A stretch of 15,265 nucleotides of DNA from Bacteroidaceae bacterium (GTDB lineage: Bacteria; Bacteroidota; Bacteroidia; Bacteroidales; Bacteroidaceae), in contig JAILIJ010000321.1 in the NCBI GenBank assembly GCA_024695315.1, forward strand, positions 1 to 15,265. The letters run 5' to 3'. The position numbers and the translations under genes are program-made. Below, in pieces: positions 1-9,076 of this stretch (position 1 is the stretch's first letter; each line of letters opens with the position of its first letter). The notes beneath the pieces were generated by a model. It had not been told where the DNA came from. It was given only the letters and a program-made list of their open reading frames with translations, and did not search any database.

Positions 1-137
1 AGAATCGTGGTATAAATCATATAGATAAATGTAATTATCTCTATGCTCCATGACCCTGACTCTAGATTTTTTTTGAAATAGTCCTTAAATGTCAGTTAAT
101 ATTGTCTTAGAATTGTAATGTATAGAAAAGCAGAATG
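1..137. other. Left-edge intergenic stretch, no gene seen
   Basis: This stretch lies downstream of the minus-strand epimerase. All three plus frames hit stops early: the longest open stretch from the edge is about 16 codons in frame 3, too short to call. A small AT-rich inverted repeat (AGATAA at 23-28, TTATCT at 35-40) is present but has no T-tract, so I do not call it a terminator. Confidence 0.4.
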
Positions 138-1223
138 CTAAATCCAACCTTCTTTTTTATACCACTCTACAGCTTCTGCTACACCACGTTCAAGATTCCA
201 TTTAGGGGTGAAACCGAGGTCCTTCTGGAGAGGTGTAATGTCGCATTGCCAGTTACGTTGTTTTAGAATATTATATTTGTCGCTATTAAGAGCACTCATC
301 TTTCCAGTTACATGTGATATGGCTTCTGAAATGTTACATACGATCTTTAAGAACCATAGCGGGAATGTTATGTGGATGACTCTCTTAACACCCATTTCCC
401 TTTGTAGTAGATCGCTGAAAGCGCGGCTGTTATATACGTATCCGTCGCTTACGTTATATGTCTTGCCATTTACATCTTTTCCGATGGCAGAAAGGATGGC
501 ATTAACGAGATCGCGTACATAAATGAAAGTGATTTCCTGAGGTTTGAATCCTACTGCAGAGTCGAAATGCTGTTTTATGCTCTTTGCCATGAGGAAATAG
601 TCTTTTTCGCGAGGACCATAGACTCCAGTAGGACGGAAGATTGTGTAATTTATTCCACTTTCTGAAAGATATTTCTCGCTAAGTACCTTGCTCTCGCCAT
701 AGGCTGTGTTAGGTTGTGGAGTATCGCTTGACAAGATAGGTTCATAGACGGACTCTTTAATGGTATATGTGTCTATGAAATTCTTATCTATGCTGATACC
801 TTCTGGAACATTTATCTCATGCTTAGAAACCATCTCTTCACGACAAGGACCTTGAACGCTTAGGCTACTAATATATATGAACTGCTTTGGAATCATGTCA
901 AGCTGAATGAGTGTCTCCACGAGGTTACGTGTGCACTCAAGGTTATTCTTGTAGAAATCCTTGCTATGCAGACATTTGGTAGCACCACCAGCATGAATTA
1001 TGACATCCCATTTACCTTTTTTAGTTTTAAAATCAGATAGCTGAGAATTTAGGGTTTCTGTATTTGTCATATCTAGGGTGACAAAATGCAGACGGTTATC
1101 TTGAAGATATTTTTTGCTGGAGTGAGCACGCATTCCGGCCCATACTTCCATGTTGCGGTTAAGGGCTTCTTCACACAAAAAACTGCCTATGAAGCCACTT
1201 GCACCAGTTATCAATATATTCAT
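138..1223 (-). CDS. NAD(P)-dependent epimerase/dehydratase (extended SDR)
   Basis: This 361-residue protein is an extended short-chain dehydrogenase of the sugar epimerase/dehydratase type, presumably cytosolic and acting on a nucleotide sugar or related substrate. What is visible: an N-terminal Rossmann dinucleotide loop TGASGFIG (residues 6-13), an acidic turn after beta-3 (D51), a Ser-rich catalytic strand YISS (117-120), the YGESK catalytic Tyr-x3-Lys (Y175, K179), and the FRPTGVYGP segment (196-204) typical of extended SDRs. Arg32 near the end of beta-2 hints at NADP rather than NAD; that is inference. A Bacteroidetes-type promoter lies just upstream, leaving a leader of about 15 nt, which supports this ATG. 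It is transcribed divergently from RNase R. The exact substrate cannot be read from sequence; it could also be a 3-beta-HSD-like or dihydroflavonol-reductase-like member. Confidence 0.9.
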   Translation of the reverse strand: MNILITGASGFIGSFLCEEALNRNMEVWAGMRAHSSKKYLQDNRLHFVTLDMTNTETLNSQLSDFKTKKGKWDVIIHAGGATKCLHSKDFYKNNLECTRNLVETLIQLDMIPKQFIYISSLSVQGPCREEMVSKHEINVPEGISIDKNFIDTYTIKESVYEPILSSDTPQPNTAYGESKVLSEKYLSESGINYTIFRPTGVYGPREKDYFLMAKSIKQHFDSAVGFKPQEITFIYVRDLVNAILSAIGKDVNGKTYNVSDGYVYNSRAFSDLLQREMGVKRVIHITFPLWFLKIVCNISEAISHVTGKMSALNSDKYNILKQRNWQCDITPLQKDLGFTPKWNLERGVAEAVEWYKKEGWI

Positions 1224-1243
1224 TTATTTGGCAAATTTGGCGA

Positions 1244-1274
1244 CAAAGATACTACAAAATACTCATTTTTCAAC
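1244..1274 (-). promoter_or_regulatory. Bacteroidetes-type promoter for the epimerase gene
   Basis: On the minus strand the sequence reads TTG (1271-1273 complement, within GTTG), a 19-nt spacer, then TATCTTTG (1251 down to 1244). This matches the primary sigma consensus of Bacteroidetes (-33 TTG, -7 TAnnTTTG). The -7 element lies about 20 nt before the ATG at 1223. Confidence 0.75.
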
Positions 1275-1348
1275 TATTTAACGAAAAGTTAGCATCTTAT
1301 CTCATCAAAATGTATTATTTTTATACAAAATTTAATAAAACGTTTATT

Positions 1349-3700
1349 ATGGGAAAGAAAAAAGGTATATCCAAATCCAAAATTAATAAGAAAGAATTGC
1401 AGGGAATGGTAACTGCTTTCCTTTCCAAGAACCCTGGTGAATCATTTACGCTTAAGAAATTTTTTAGCACTTTGGGATTGACAAGTCACCCTTTGAGAAT
1501 GCTATGTGTTGATATCCTTAATGAGCTATTGGAACAGGGAGTTATTACAAGAAATTTAGATGGCGAGTTTTCATACGATGCCAAGATGCATAATATGGAG
1601 GGAACATTCAGCAGAACAGCTGGAGGAAGAAATTTTGTAGATACAGATGATGGTCGTGGAATTTCTGTTTATGATGAGGATACTATGCATGCTTTACCAG
1701 GTGACCGAGTTGCCGTTACTCTTTTTGCAAAGCGTAAGGGTAGTAGTAAGTTACATGGTGCTGTAACAAAGATAATCCAAAGAAGTGACAAGGTTTGGGT
1801 GGGCACTTTGCAAGTTCAAGGCGAAAGGGCTTACCTGCTTACACCTAATGCAAGTCTCTTACATGATATTGCCATACATAAGGATAAACTTAAAGGCGGA
1901 AAGAATGGAGAGAAAGTTGCTGTTCGTGTTGTAGATTGGCCTGAAGATGCGCGTAATCCTATTGGTGAGGTTATCGAGGTACTTGGAAAAAGTGGAGATA
2001 ACAATACTGAGATGCATGCTATACTTGCTGAGTATGGACTGCCATATTCTTATCCTAAGGAGGTTGAGGAGGCTGCAGAGAAACTGGAACCTGGCATTAC
2101 CCCAGAGGAAATTGCTAAGCGTGAGGATTTTAGAAATACTCTAACTTTTACTATTGACCCACGTGATGCAAAGGACTTCGATGATGCAATATCTTTGAAA
2201 AAAATAAAAGATGGCGTTTGGGAGGTTGGAGTTCATATTGCGGATGTTAGCCATTACGTTCTTGAAGGATCTGTTATTGACCAGGAGGCCCAGCAGCGTG
2301 CCACATCTATATATCTTGTGGATAGAACCATACCTATGCTTCCTGAGCGACTCTGTAATTTCATTTGCTCTCTTCGACCAAATGAAGAGAAACTTACATA
2401 TTCTGCCATTTTTGAATTAAATGAAGATGCCGAGGTACTCAATTACCGTATTAAGCATACGGTCATTAAGAGTGACCGCAGATTCACATACGAAGAGGTT
2501 CAGGCTGTCCTTGAAGCACATAATGAAGCTACGGAGTGTCAACTTATAGCAGAAGGAAAGGAAAAGCCTACAGAACCTATCCTTGCTCAAGAGGTAGATG
2601 AAAATACCGTCCAACCAGATGCTGAGACTTATGCTCAAGAACTTATAACGTTAAACCGACTGGCTAAGAAACTTCGAGAGGCTCGTTTCAAGAAGGGAGC
2701 TATTAATTTCGATCGTGAAGAAGTACGTTTCGATATAGATGAGAAGGGTAAGCCTCTGAGTGTATATTTCAAACGTTCAAAAGATGCCAACAAATTGGTT
2801 GAGGAATTTATGCTTCTCGCTAATAGAATTGTGGCTGAGAGCGTAGGAAAGAACAAGAAGAATGGAGAGGCTAAAGTCTTGCCTTATCGAATACATGATT
2901 TGCCAGATCAAAATAAACTTGAGAACCTTGCTCAGCTTGCAGCAAAGCTTGGACACATGATAAAGACTGAGGGTTCAAAGATTGATGTAGCAAAGAGTCT
3001 CAATAAATTCCTTTCTGATATGAAGGGTAATAAGGCTGAAGAACTCGTGGAGAATGTAAGCATACGCGCGATGCAAAAAGCTCGATATTCTACATATAAT
3101 ATTGGCCACTATGGTCTTGCTTTCGACTATTATACCCATTTCACATCGCCAATCAGACGCTATCCGGACACTATGGTTCATCGTCTTCTCACTCGATATG
3201 AAGAAGGAGGAAAGAGTGCTAGTCAAAAGAAGTATGAGGCATTATGCGAACATAGTAGCAGTATGGAGCAGTTGGCTGCTGCTGCTGAACGTGCAAGCAT
3301 AAAATATAAGCAGGTAGAATTTATGTCTGATAAGATTGGACAGGAATTCGAAGCTAAGATTAGTGGAGTGACTGAATATGGTATATATGCTGAGATTGAT
3401 GAGAATAAATGTGAGGGCTTTATTGCCGTAAGATTCCTTGGAGAGGAAGGATTTGATTATGACGATCGTAACTTCCGTCTTGTAGGTAGAAAGACTCATC
3501 ATACTTTTACTCTTGGAGACTCGTTAAAGATAAAAGTTGCATCAGCTAATTTATATCGTAAGCAGTTAGATTATGAATTAGTTGAAAAAATAACACCTGA
3601 TGATACTCAAACTGTAGCATTCTACAAAGGTTTTACTAATGGAGATGCTAAAAAGTCTAAAGGAAAGACAAAAAAGTTTAAATCACGCAAAAAGAAGTAA
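1349..3700 (+). CDS. rnr: Ribonuclease R (RNB family 3'-5' exoribonuclease)
   Basis: RNase R degrades structured RNA processively from the 3' end, acting in mRNA decay and in rRNA/tRNA quality control. Starting at the ATG at 1349 the protein has 783 residues. It has an N-terminal winged-helix-like segment (about 15-75), cold-shock/OB domains (about 80-215), and the RNB catalytic domain (about 260-615). The metal-binding run is D270-P-R-D273-A-K-D276-F-D278-D279, and the RNB signature FTSPIRRYPD is at 598-607. A C-terminal S1 domain (about 664-745) precedes a Lys-rich tail ending at 783. The frame is open back to an ATG at 1199, but the extra 50 residues overlap the divergent gene's start, are hydrophobic and low in similarity to the family; MGKKKG is the natural N-terminus. 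An acidic insertion (about 393-428) interrupts the RNB domain. Confidence 0.96.
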   Translation: MGKKKGISKSKINKKELQGMVTAFLSKNPGESFTLKKFFSTLGLTSHPLRMLCVDILNELLEQGVITRNLDGEFSYDAKMHNMEGTFSRTAGGRNFVDTDDGRGISVYDEDTMHALPGDRVAVTLFAKRKGSSKLHGAVTKIIQRSDKVWVGTLQVQGERAYLLTPNASLLHDIAIHKDKLKGGKNGEKVAVRVVDWPEDARNPIGEVIEVLGKSGDNNTEMHAILAEYGLPYSYPKEVEEAAEKLEPGITPEEIAKREDFRNTLTFTIDPRDAKDFDDAISLKKIKDGVWEVGVHIADVSHYVLEGSVIDQEAQQRATSIYLVDRTIPMLPERLCNFICSLRPNEEKLTYSAIFELNEDAEVLNYRIKHTVIKSDRRFTYEEVQAVLEAHNEATECQLIAEGKEKPTEPILAQEVDENTVQPDAETYAQELITLNRLAKKLREARFKKGAINFDREEVRFDIDEKGKPLSVYFKRSKDANKLVEEFMLLANRIVAESVGKNKKNGEAKVLPYRIHDLPDQNKLENLAQLAAKLGHMIKTEGSKIDVAKSLNKFLSDMKGNKAEELVENVSIRAMQKARYSTYNIGHYGLAFDYYTHFTSPIRRYPDTMVHRLLTRYEEGGKSASQKKYEALCEHSSSMEQLAAAAERASIKYKQVEFMSDKIGQEFEAKISGVTEYGIYAEIDENKCEGFIAVRFLGEEGFDYDDRNFRLVGRKTHHTFTLGDSLKIKVASANLYRKQLDYELVEKITPDDTQTVAFYKGFTNGDAKKSKGKTKKFKSRKKK

Positions 3701-3717
3701 ATAAAGTCGTATATTTG

Positions 3718-3751
3718 CGGTTTGTAAGGCTTGTATTAGCTTTACAAACCG
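3718..3751 (+). terminator. Hairpin after rnr
   Basis: A 10-bp perfect stem (CGGTTTGTAA at 3718-3727, TTACAAACCG at 3742-3751) lies 18 nt after the rnr stop. Further inner pairing (AAGGCT with AGCTTT, one mismatch) is possible. The following sequence TTTACTACT is only moderately T-rich, so it could be a weak terminator or a 3'-end stabilising hairpin. Confidence 0.55.
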
Positions 3752-3810
3752 TTTACTACTATGTAAAAAAATAATATGTGTTGATGAAAAAGTGAGGGAA
3801 GTTTTTTATT

Positions 3811-3840
3811 CTTCGAATGGAGGTCTGTCTTCGTTCGAAG
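3811..3840 (+). promoter_or_regulatory. Inverted repeat in the leader of the DUF2723 gene
   Basis: CTTCGAA (3811-3817) and TTCGAAG (3834-3840) form a 7-bp stem with a 16-nt loop, about 46 nt before the ATG at 3887. Each arm contains the palindrome TTCGAA, and the loop holds a further CTTCG. It could be an operator or a leader RNA hairpin; I see no clear promoter with the Bacteroidetes consensus next to it. Confidence 0.35.
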
Positions 3841-3886
3841 TAATTAACATGAATTATTAATAACTTAAAAATCATATTCAAACCTG

Positions 3887-6800
3887 ATGAAGACTTACAA
3901 AATTGTGAACAACCTTGTTGGTTGGATCGTTTTTGTGGTTGCCGCTTTCACGTATTGCTCTACTATTGAGCCTACTGCAAGCTTTTGGGATTGTCCAGAA
4001 TTTATCTCTACAGCTACTAAGCTGGAGGTAGGACACCCACCTGGCGCACCATTTTTTATGCTTGTTGGAAATCTTTTTAGCCACTTTGCAAGTGATTCCA
4101 CTCAAGTTGCTAAGATGATAAACACTATGTCAGCTTTGCTATCTGCAGGCTGTATTTTGTTCCTTTTCTGGAGTGTTACACACTTGGCAAAGAAGTTGAT
4201 TTGTGAAGACAACGAAGAAGTTTCTACAGGTAAACTTATTGCTATCATGGCTTCTGGAATTGCTGGTTCACTCATCTACACTTGGAGTGACACATTCTGG
4301 TTCTCAGCTGTAGAAGGTGAGGTTTACGCTTTTTCAAGTTTCTTTACAGCACTTGTGTTCTGGCTTATTCTCAAATGGGAGGATAATGCACATGACCCAA
4401 GTTCTGACCGTTGGATAGTTTTCATAGCTTATCTTGTAGGACTTAGTATTGGTGTCCACCTGCTCAACCTCCTATGTATTCCTGCAATAGTTCTTGTATA
4501 CTATTACAAGATGTCCAAGAACCCAACTGGAAAAGGCTCTTTAGCTGTGCTCGCCTTGTCGGGTGTGTTAGTAGCAGCTGTACTATACGGAGTGGTGCCT
4601 GGTATTGTTAAGATTGGCGGATGGTTTGAACTGTTATTCGTTAATACTTTAGGAATGCCATACAATACAGGTCTGTATATTTACCTTGTAATTTTGGCAG
4701 CATGTCTTATTTGGTCACTTTACGTTACAGCTCAGGCTAAGGACAAAAAGAAAATGTATATTGCTTTCTTGGCAAGTACTGCTCTTTTAGGTATTCCATT
4801 CTATGGACATGGATTTACATGCGTATTTATTGGAATTATTGTTCTTGCTGGACTCGCATATTTGCTGTATAAGAAAGCAGCTTCAGCTCGATTCCTAAAT
4901 ACATCAATTCTTTGTATGACTTTGATGACTATTGGATATTCATCTTATGCCATCATAGTCATTCGTTCTACTGCTAACCCTCCTATGGATCAGAACTCTC
5001 CAGAAGATGTATTTACTCTTGGTGAGTATCTTGGTCGTGAGCAGTATGGTGAGCGCCCTCTATTTTGGGGACAGACATATGCTTCTGAGCCAAATGTTGT
5101 AATTGGAAATAATGGCGATCTTGTTTTCGAGCAAAAGAAGGGTGCACCTGTTTATCAGCGTAAGGAGAAGTCTTCTGCAGATGAAAAGGATGAATATGTT
5201 AAGATTCGTGAGAAGATATCTATTGTTTACCCATTCAACCAATGTATGCTTTTCCCACGTATATATGATGAGGACCATAAAGCAAATTATATACAATGGC
5301 TTGGAGGTGTTACTGGTAAGACCGTAGATTACAACATTCCAACTATGGGTACTCGTCAGGTTCAGATTCCTACTCAAATTGACAATATGCGTTTCTTCTT
5401 CTCATACCAGTTGAATTTCATGTATTGGCGTTACTTTATGTGGAATTTTGCAGGACGTCAGAACGATAAGCAAGGACTTGGAGAGCTTGAGCACGGTAAC
5501 TGGTTAACAGGTTTCTCGTTTATTGATAACATGATGCTTGGTGATCAGGATCTTCTTCCTACTGAACTTAAGGAAAATAAAGGTCATAACGTATTCTATT
5601 GCCTCCCACTTATCCTTGGTCTTATCGGATTCTTCTGGCAGGCGTTCGGACGTGGACAGAAAGGCATCCAGCAGTTCTGGGTAGTATTCTTCCTCTTCTT
5701 TATGACAGGTATTGCTATTGTTATATACTTGAATCAGACACCTTCACAGCCACGTGAGCGAGATTACGCTTATGCAGGTTCATTCTATGCCTTTGCTATG
5801 TGGTGTGGACTCGGTATTACAGCTATCTATACTTGGCTTGAGCAATTCCTTGGTGAGAAGACTAATAAGCGCATGGCGGCAATAGCTGCCGGTGTGATTT
5901 CTTTTATTCCTGCATTGGCAGTACCACTTCAGATGGTAAGTCAGACATGGGATGATCATGACCGCTCAGGCCGTTATGTATGTCGTGATTTCGGACTTAA
6001 CTACTTGGAGACTATACCACATGATGGAGTTATCTTTACTAATGGAGATAATGATACATTCCCTCTATGGTATAATCAGGATACAGAAGGTAATCGTACA
6101 GATGTTCGTGTATGTAACCTTTCTTATCTCCAAACAGATTGGTACATCGATCAGATGAAACGCCCAGCTTTTGAAGGTGATGGCCAATCAAGTTCTCTTC
6201 CAATCTCTTGGAACCGCTTGCAGTATGTTTCTGGTAGTCATGAGATGATTGATGTTAATCCTACTGTTAATATCGATGGAGGTTCAATTCGTCTTAAGGA
6301 ACTTGTCAAGCAGATTTACAAGGAAGAACCAGAAGCTGCTCGTAAGATCTGGGGAGAAGATCCATTCGAATTAACGAATGCTATTAAGAAGTTCGTTCTT
6401 AAAGAAGGTATTGATCCTGATTATAAGGATTTCGTAGCTTCTATCCCAAGTTGTCTTCCTTCAGATACACTTTATGTGAAGGTTGATAAGGATGCTGTAC
6501 GTCGTTCTGGAATGAAGATATTCAACGATTCTATTCCTGACTATATGGATATTAGTCTTAAGGGACAGTCACGAATTACAAAGAGTTTCATGATGCTTCT
6601 TGAGATGATAGGACAGAGTAATTTCTCACGTCCTCTATATATGTCAACAACAGTAGGAGCAAGCAATTATGCAAATCTCTATCGTCACTTCATTCTTGAA
6701 GGTATTGCATGGCGCATCACTCCATATACGTTCGAAAATAATAAGCCATTTATGGAAACTATTGTAGACGTAGATAAGCAGTATGAGAACATGATGCACA

Positions 6801-7327
6801 AGTTCCATTATGGTAATTTGTCACAACCAGGACTCTACATAGATGAAACGACTGAACGTATGTGTTATACACACCGTCGTTGGTTTGCTGCACTTGCTAC
6901 CAATCTTGTTACAGAAGGTAAAATAGATTCGGCTTTGAAGGTTGTAGAGAAATGTGAGAAGGAAATTCCTTCTTATAATATACCTCATAATGTAAATAGT
7001 GGATCTCTTGACTTGGCTGGAGCTTATATTGCCGCTAAGAAATTTGACAAGGCTAATATAATCATGGAACAGTTGATAAAGCGTTCTTGTGAATACATTA
7101 ACTGGTATATCTCTCTTCCTGAGAATAGGTTTAAGGCTGAGGTCAAGGATTGTGGTCAAGAGCTAAGCATTCTCTATACTATTCAGAAGACTTATTCTTT
7201 AGTTGGAGAACAGGGTTCTGAATTCAAGAGTTATGCAAAAACCGCATCAGAACTTGATAAGACATTAGACAGTTTGTATAATGCATTTATTGTTAAGTGT
7301 ACTTATGCAGGAATAGACCCAAGATAA
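3887..7327 (+). CDS. DUF2723 / GT117 family (TMEM260-like) membrane glycosyltransferase candidate
   Basis: This 1146-residue protein has a large multi-spanning N-terminal half and a soluble C-terminal half. The first hydrophobic helix is about residues 10-25. It is followed by FWDCPEF with D35 and E38, in the position where GT-C enzymes carry an acidic motif in the first extracytoplasmic loop, then GHPPGAPF (49-56). Further hydrophobic segments lie at about 82-101, 117-131, 147-162, 177-206, 217-240, 263-281, 291-305, 311-328, 339-359, 570-585, 596-615, 630-650 and 663-680. Other recognisable family blocks are AVEGEVYAF (141-149), RERDYAYAGSFYAF (623-636), HDRSGRY (691-697) and NGDNDTFPLWY (719-729). 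The family is Pfam DUF2723, placed in CAZy GT117 and related to the eukaryotic protein O-mannosyltransferase TMEM260. A role in protein or envelope O-glycosylation is inferred from family, not shown here. The C-terminal 350 or so residues look helical and possibly TPR-like. Length is within the usual Bacteroidetes range for this family. Confidence 0.88.
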   Translation: MKTYKIVNNLVGWIVFVVAAFTYCSTIEPTASFWDCPEFISTATKLEVGHPPGAPFFMLVGNLFSHFASDSTQVAKMINTMSALLSAGCILFLFWSVTHLAKKLICEDNEEVSTGKLIAIMASGIAGSLIYTWSDTFWFSAVEGEVYAFSSFFTALVFWLILKWEDNAHDPSSDRWIVFIAYLVGLSIGVHLLNLLCIPAIVLVYYYKMSKNPTGKGSLAVLALSGVLVAAVLYGVVPGIVKIGGWFELLFVNTLGMPYNTGLYIYLVILAACLIWSLYVTAQAKDKKKMYIAFLASTALLGIPFYGHGFTCVFIGIIVLAGLAYLLYKKAASARFLNTSILCMTLMTIGYSSYAIIVIRSTANPPMDQNSPEDVFTLGEYLGREQYGERPLFWGQTYASEPNVVIGNNGDLVFEQKKGAPVYQRKEKSSADEKDEYVKIREKISIVYPFNQCMLFPRIYDEDHKANYIQWLGGVTGKTVDYNIPTMGTRQVQIPTQIDNMRFFFSYQLNFMYWRYFMWNFAGRQNDKQGLGELEHGNWLTGFSFIDNMMLGDQDLLPTELKENKGHNVFYCLPLILGLIGFFWQAFGRGQKGIQQFWVVFFLFFMTGIAIVIYLNQTPSQPRERDYAYAGSFYAFAMWCGLGITAIYTWLEQFLGEKTNKRMAAIAAGVISFIPALAVPLQMVSQTWDDHDRSGRYVCRDFGLNYLETIPHDGVIFTNGDNDTFPLWYNQDTEGNRTDVRVCNLSYLQTDWYIDQMKRPAFEGDGQSSSLPISWNRLQYVSGSHEMIDVNPTVNIDGGSIRLKELVKQIYKEEPEAARKIWGEDPFELTNAIKKFVLKEGIDPDYKDFVASIPSCLPSDTLYVKVDKDAVRRSGMKIFNDSIPDYMDISLKGQSRITKSFMMLLEMIGQSNFSRPLYMSTTVGASNYANLYRHFILEGIAWRITPYTFENNKPFMETIVDVDKQYENMMHKFHYGNLSQPGLYIDETTERMCYTHRRWFAALATNLVTEGKIDSALKVVEKCEKEIPSYNIPHNVNSGSLDLAGAYIAAKKFDKANIIMEQLIKRSCEYINWYISLPENRFKAEVKDCGQELSILYTIQKTYSLVGEQGSEFKSYAKTASELDKTLDSLYNAFIVKCTYAGIDPR

Positions 7328-7333
7328 TATTAT

Positions 7334-7380
7334 ATCCACCCCTTTGTGTCATTTCATAATGAACAATGGGGTGGATTTTC
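7334..7380 (+). terminator. Intrinsic terminator after the DUF2723 gene
   Basis: A 9-bp perfect outer stem (ATCCACCCC at 7334-7342 with GGGGTGGAT at 7368-7376) starts 7 nt after the stop. Inner pairing (TCATT with AATGA) tightens the loop. A short T-run TTTTCCTCTT follows. The possible alternative deacetylase starts at 7344 (TTG) and 7359 (ATG) lie inside this hairpin, which argues against them. Confidence 0.75.
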
Positions 7381-7400
7381 CTCTTATAGGATTTTACTTT

Positions 7401-8042
7401 ATGTTTATAGAACAACCAAGCAAATGGCTGCGATGGCTTTATCCAAGTGCTATATGGAGAATGAATCCAAAGGAAAAAGCCGTTTATATTACTTTCGATG
7501 ATGGACCTATACCGGAATCCACTCCTTGGCTCATCGAAACACTCGAAAAGTATAATGTTAAGGCTACATTTTTTATGGTTGGCGACAACGTGCGTAAATA
7601 TCCGGAACTTTTTGAACTTATAAAATCAAAAGGGCATAGACTTGGTAATCACACGTTCAATCATATTGGTGGCTTAAAAGTTTGGAGTTGGCAATATTTG
7701 TGGAATGCGAATAAGGCTGACAAACTGATTCATACGAATCTTTTTCGTCCACCTCATGGATGGATGAAGCCTTTACAGTATTTGCGTCTGCGCAAACACT
7801 ATACAGTTATAATGTGGGATCTTGTCACTCGAGATTATTCTCGTCTTTTGACTGCTGACGATGTGTTTGAAAACGTTAGAAAATATGCGAGAAATGGTTC
7901 CATAATTACATTCCATGATTCATTAAAGAGTATAGATAAACTCAAAACTGCACTTCCACAATCTCTTGAGTGGTTGAGAGATCAGGGATATGAATTCAAG
8001 ATTTTTGATGAGGATATTCATCGAAATAGACATCTTAAATGA
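7401..8042 (+). CDS. NodB-type polysaccharide deacetylase family protein
   Basis: From the ATG at 7401 this is a 213-residue, single-domain carbohydrate esterase 4 (NodB homology) protein. These are metal-dependent enzymes removing N- or O-acetyl groups from glycans such as peptidoglycan or chitin-like polymers. All the expected motifs are seen: TFDDGP (31-36, D33 base and D34 metal ligand), NHTFNH (83-88, H84 and H88 metal ligands), FRPPHG (115-120, R116), WDLVTRD (139-145) and ITFHD (169-173, H172). There is no clear signal peptide, only a moderately hydrophobic N-terminus, so location is uncertain. The frame is open upstream to 7344, but those starts fall in the preceding terminator hairpin. 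The last codon and stop overlap queG by ATGA, so the two are probably co-translated. The substrate is not identifiable. Confidence 0.88.
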   Translation: MFIEQPSKWLRWLYPSAIWRMNPKEKAVYITFDDGPIPESTPWLIETLEKYNVKATFFMVGDNVRKYPELFELIKSKGHRLGNHTFNHIGGLKVWSWQYLWNANKADKLIHTNLFRPPHGWMKPLQYLRLRKHYTVIMWDLVTRDYSRLLTADDVFENVRKYARNGSIITFHDSLKSIDKLKTALPQSLEWLRDQGYEFKIFDEDIHRNRHLK

Positions 8043-9055
8043 GAAATGAATTAAATAACATATCAGATTTTATCAAAGCCGAGGCATTAGCTCTCGGCTT
8101 TTCTGCTGTAGGTATATCCAAAGCTGAGGCGGTGGAAAAAGACGTTGCTGACGCCTACCGCCATTGGATTGCTGAAGGCAAACAAGCAGATATGGCCTAT
8201 TTGGAGAATAATTTGGAAAAACGTCTTGATCCAACACTCTTGATGCCTGGTGCTAAGAGCATCATTTCATTAGCTCTTAATTATTATCCTGAAAAAAAGC
8301 TATCTACCGAACAATATCAGTTTGCATATTATGCCTATGGTAAAGACTACCATGAAGTAATCAAGGCTAAACTTAAGGAATTAGTATGTCGTATAAACGA
8401 TACGTTTTATGGTGATAAAGTAGAAGAGAATATACCGACATTTAAACTTTGTGTTGATACTGTACCTATGCTTGACAGATATTGGGCTGCTAAAGCTGGA
8501 TTAGGGTGGATAGGAAAGAATACAAACCTAATAATTCCTCATGCTGGGTCTTTCTTTTTCTTGGCTGAATTAATTACAGACTTGGAATTGTCTTATGATT
8601 CTCCTATGCCATCAAGATGTGGTAATTGTTCTCGTTGTATCGAAGCATGTCCTGGAAAGGCATTATCTCCATATTCACTTGATGCAAATAAGTGTCTTAG
8701 CTATCTTACTATTGAGCACAGAGGTGATTTTTCATTTGATTCTCAATTTTTATCTAATTCGTCAGGTCTTTTTGCCAAATCGGTTAGCTCTTTTAACGAT
8801 AGTTCTTCATTTAATTCTAAATATATTTATGGGTGTGACCGTTGTCAGCTCGCCTGTCCTTATAATAACTTCGCAAGACCCACAAATATTGTCGAATTCA
8901 AGCCGTCTGACGAGTTCTTAAGTATGCGACCATCTGATTGGAAAAGTCTCTCTGTAGAGCAATATAGAGCGTTATTTAAGGGCTCTGCAGTAAAGAGGGC
9001 AAAGTATGAAGGACTTGTCAGAAATATTAAGTATGTTGTGGGAGAAGATGAGTGA
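8039..9055 (+). CDS. queG: Epoxyqueuosine reductase QueG
   Basis: QueG reduces epoxyqueuosine to queuosine in the wobble position of tRNAs with GUN anticodons, using cobalamin and two 4Fe-4S clusters. The 338-residue protein shows the family signature VDTVPMLDRYWAAKAGLGW (139-157), in which D140 is the expected proton donor, and GKNTNLI next to it. The first cluster motif is C194-x2-C197-x2-C200-x3-C204-P; the second is C266-x2-C269-x3-C273-P, with C219 between. The short C-terminal part has no HEAT-like repeats, as is usual for the Bacteroidetes form. A Ser/Phe-rich insertion (about 231-260) separates the two cluster motifs and is longer than in typical QueG. It starts inside the deacetylase stop codon (ATGA), suggesting translational coupling. 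A shared terminator with recX follows. Confidence 0.95.
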   Translation: MRNELNNISDFIKAEALALGFSAVGISKAEAVEKDVADAYRHWIAEGKQADMAYLENNLEKRLDPTLLMPGAKSIISLALNYYPEKKLSTEQYQFAYYAYGKDYHEVIKAKLKELVCRINDTFYGDKVEENIPTFKLCVDTVPMLDRYWAAKAGLGWIGKNTNLIIPHAGSFFFLAELITDLELSYDSPMPSRCGNCSRCIEACPGKALSPYSLDANKCLSYLTIEHRGDFSFDSQFLSNSSGLFAKSVSSFNDSSSFNSKYIYGCDRCQLACPYNNFARPTNIVEFKPSDEFLSMRPSDWKSLSVEQYRALFKGSAVKRAKYEGLVRNIKYVVGEDE

Positions 9056-9076
9056 ATATATATTTTTTTAAGAAAA

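Noticed and set aside
1199..1348. N-terminal extension of RNase R by 50 residues
   Set aside because: It overlaps the divergent gene's start and promoter, and is unlike RNase R N-termini; the ATG at 1349 is better.
3710..3717. TATATTTG as a promoter -7 for the DUF2723 gene
   Set aside because: No TTG lies 19-20 nt upstream, and a hairpin follows at once, so it is probably chance.
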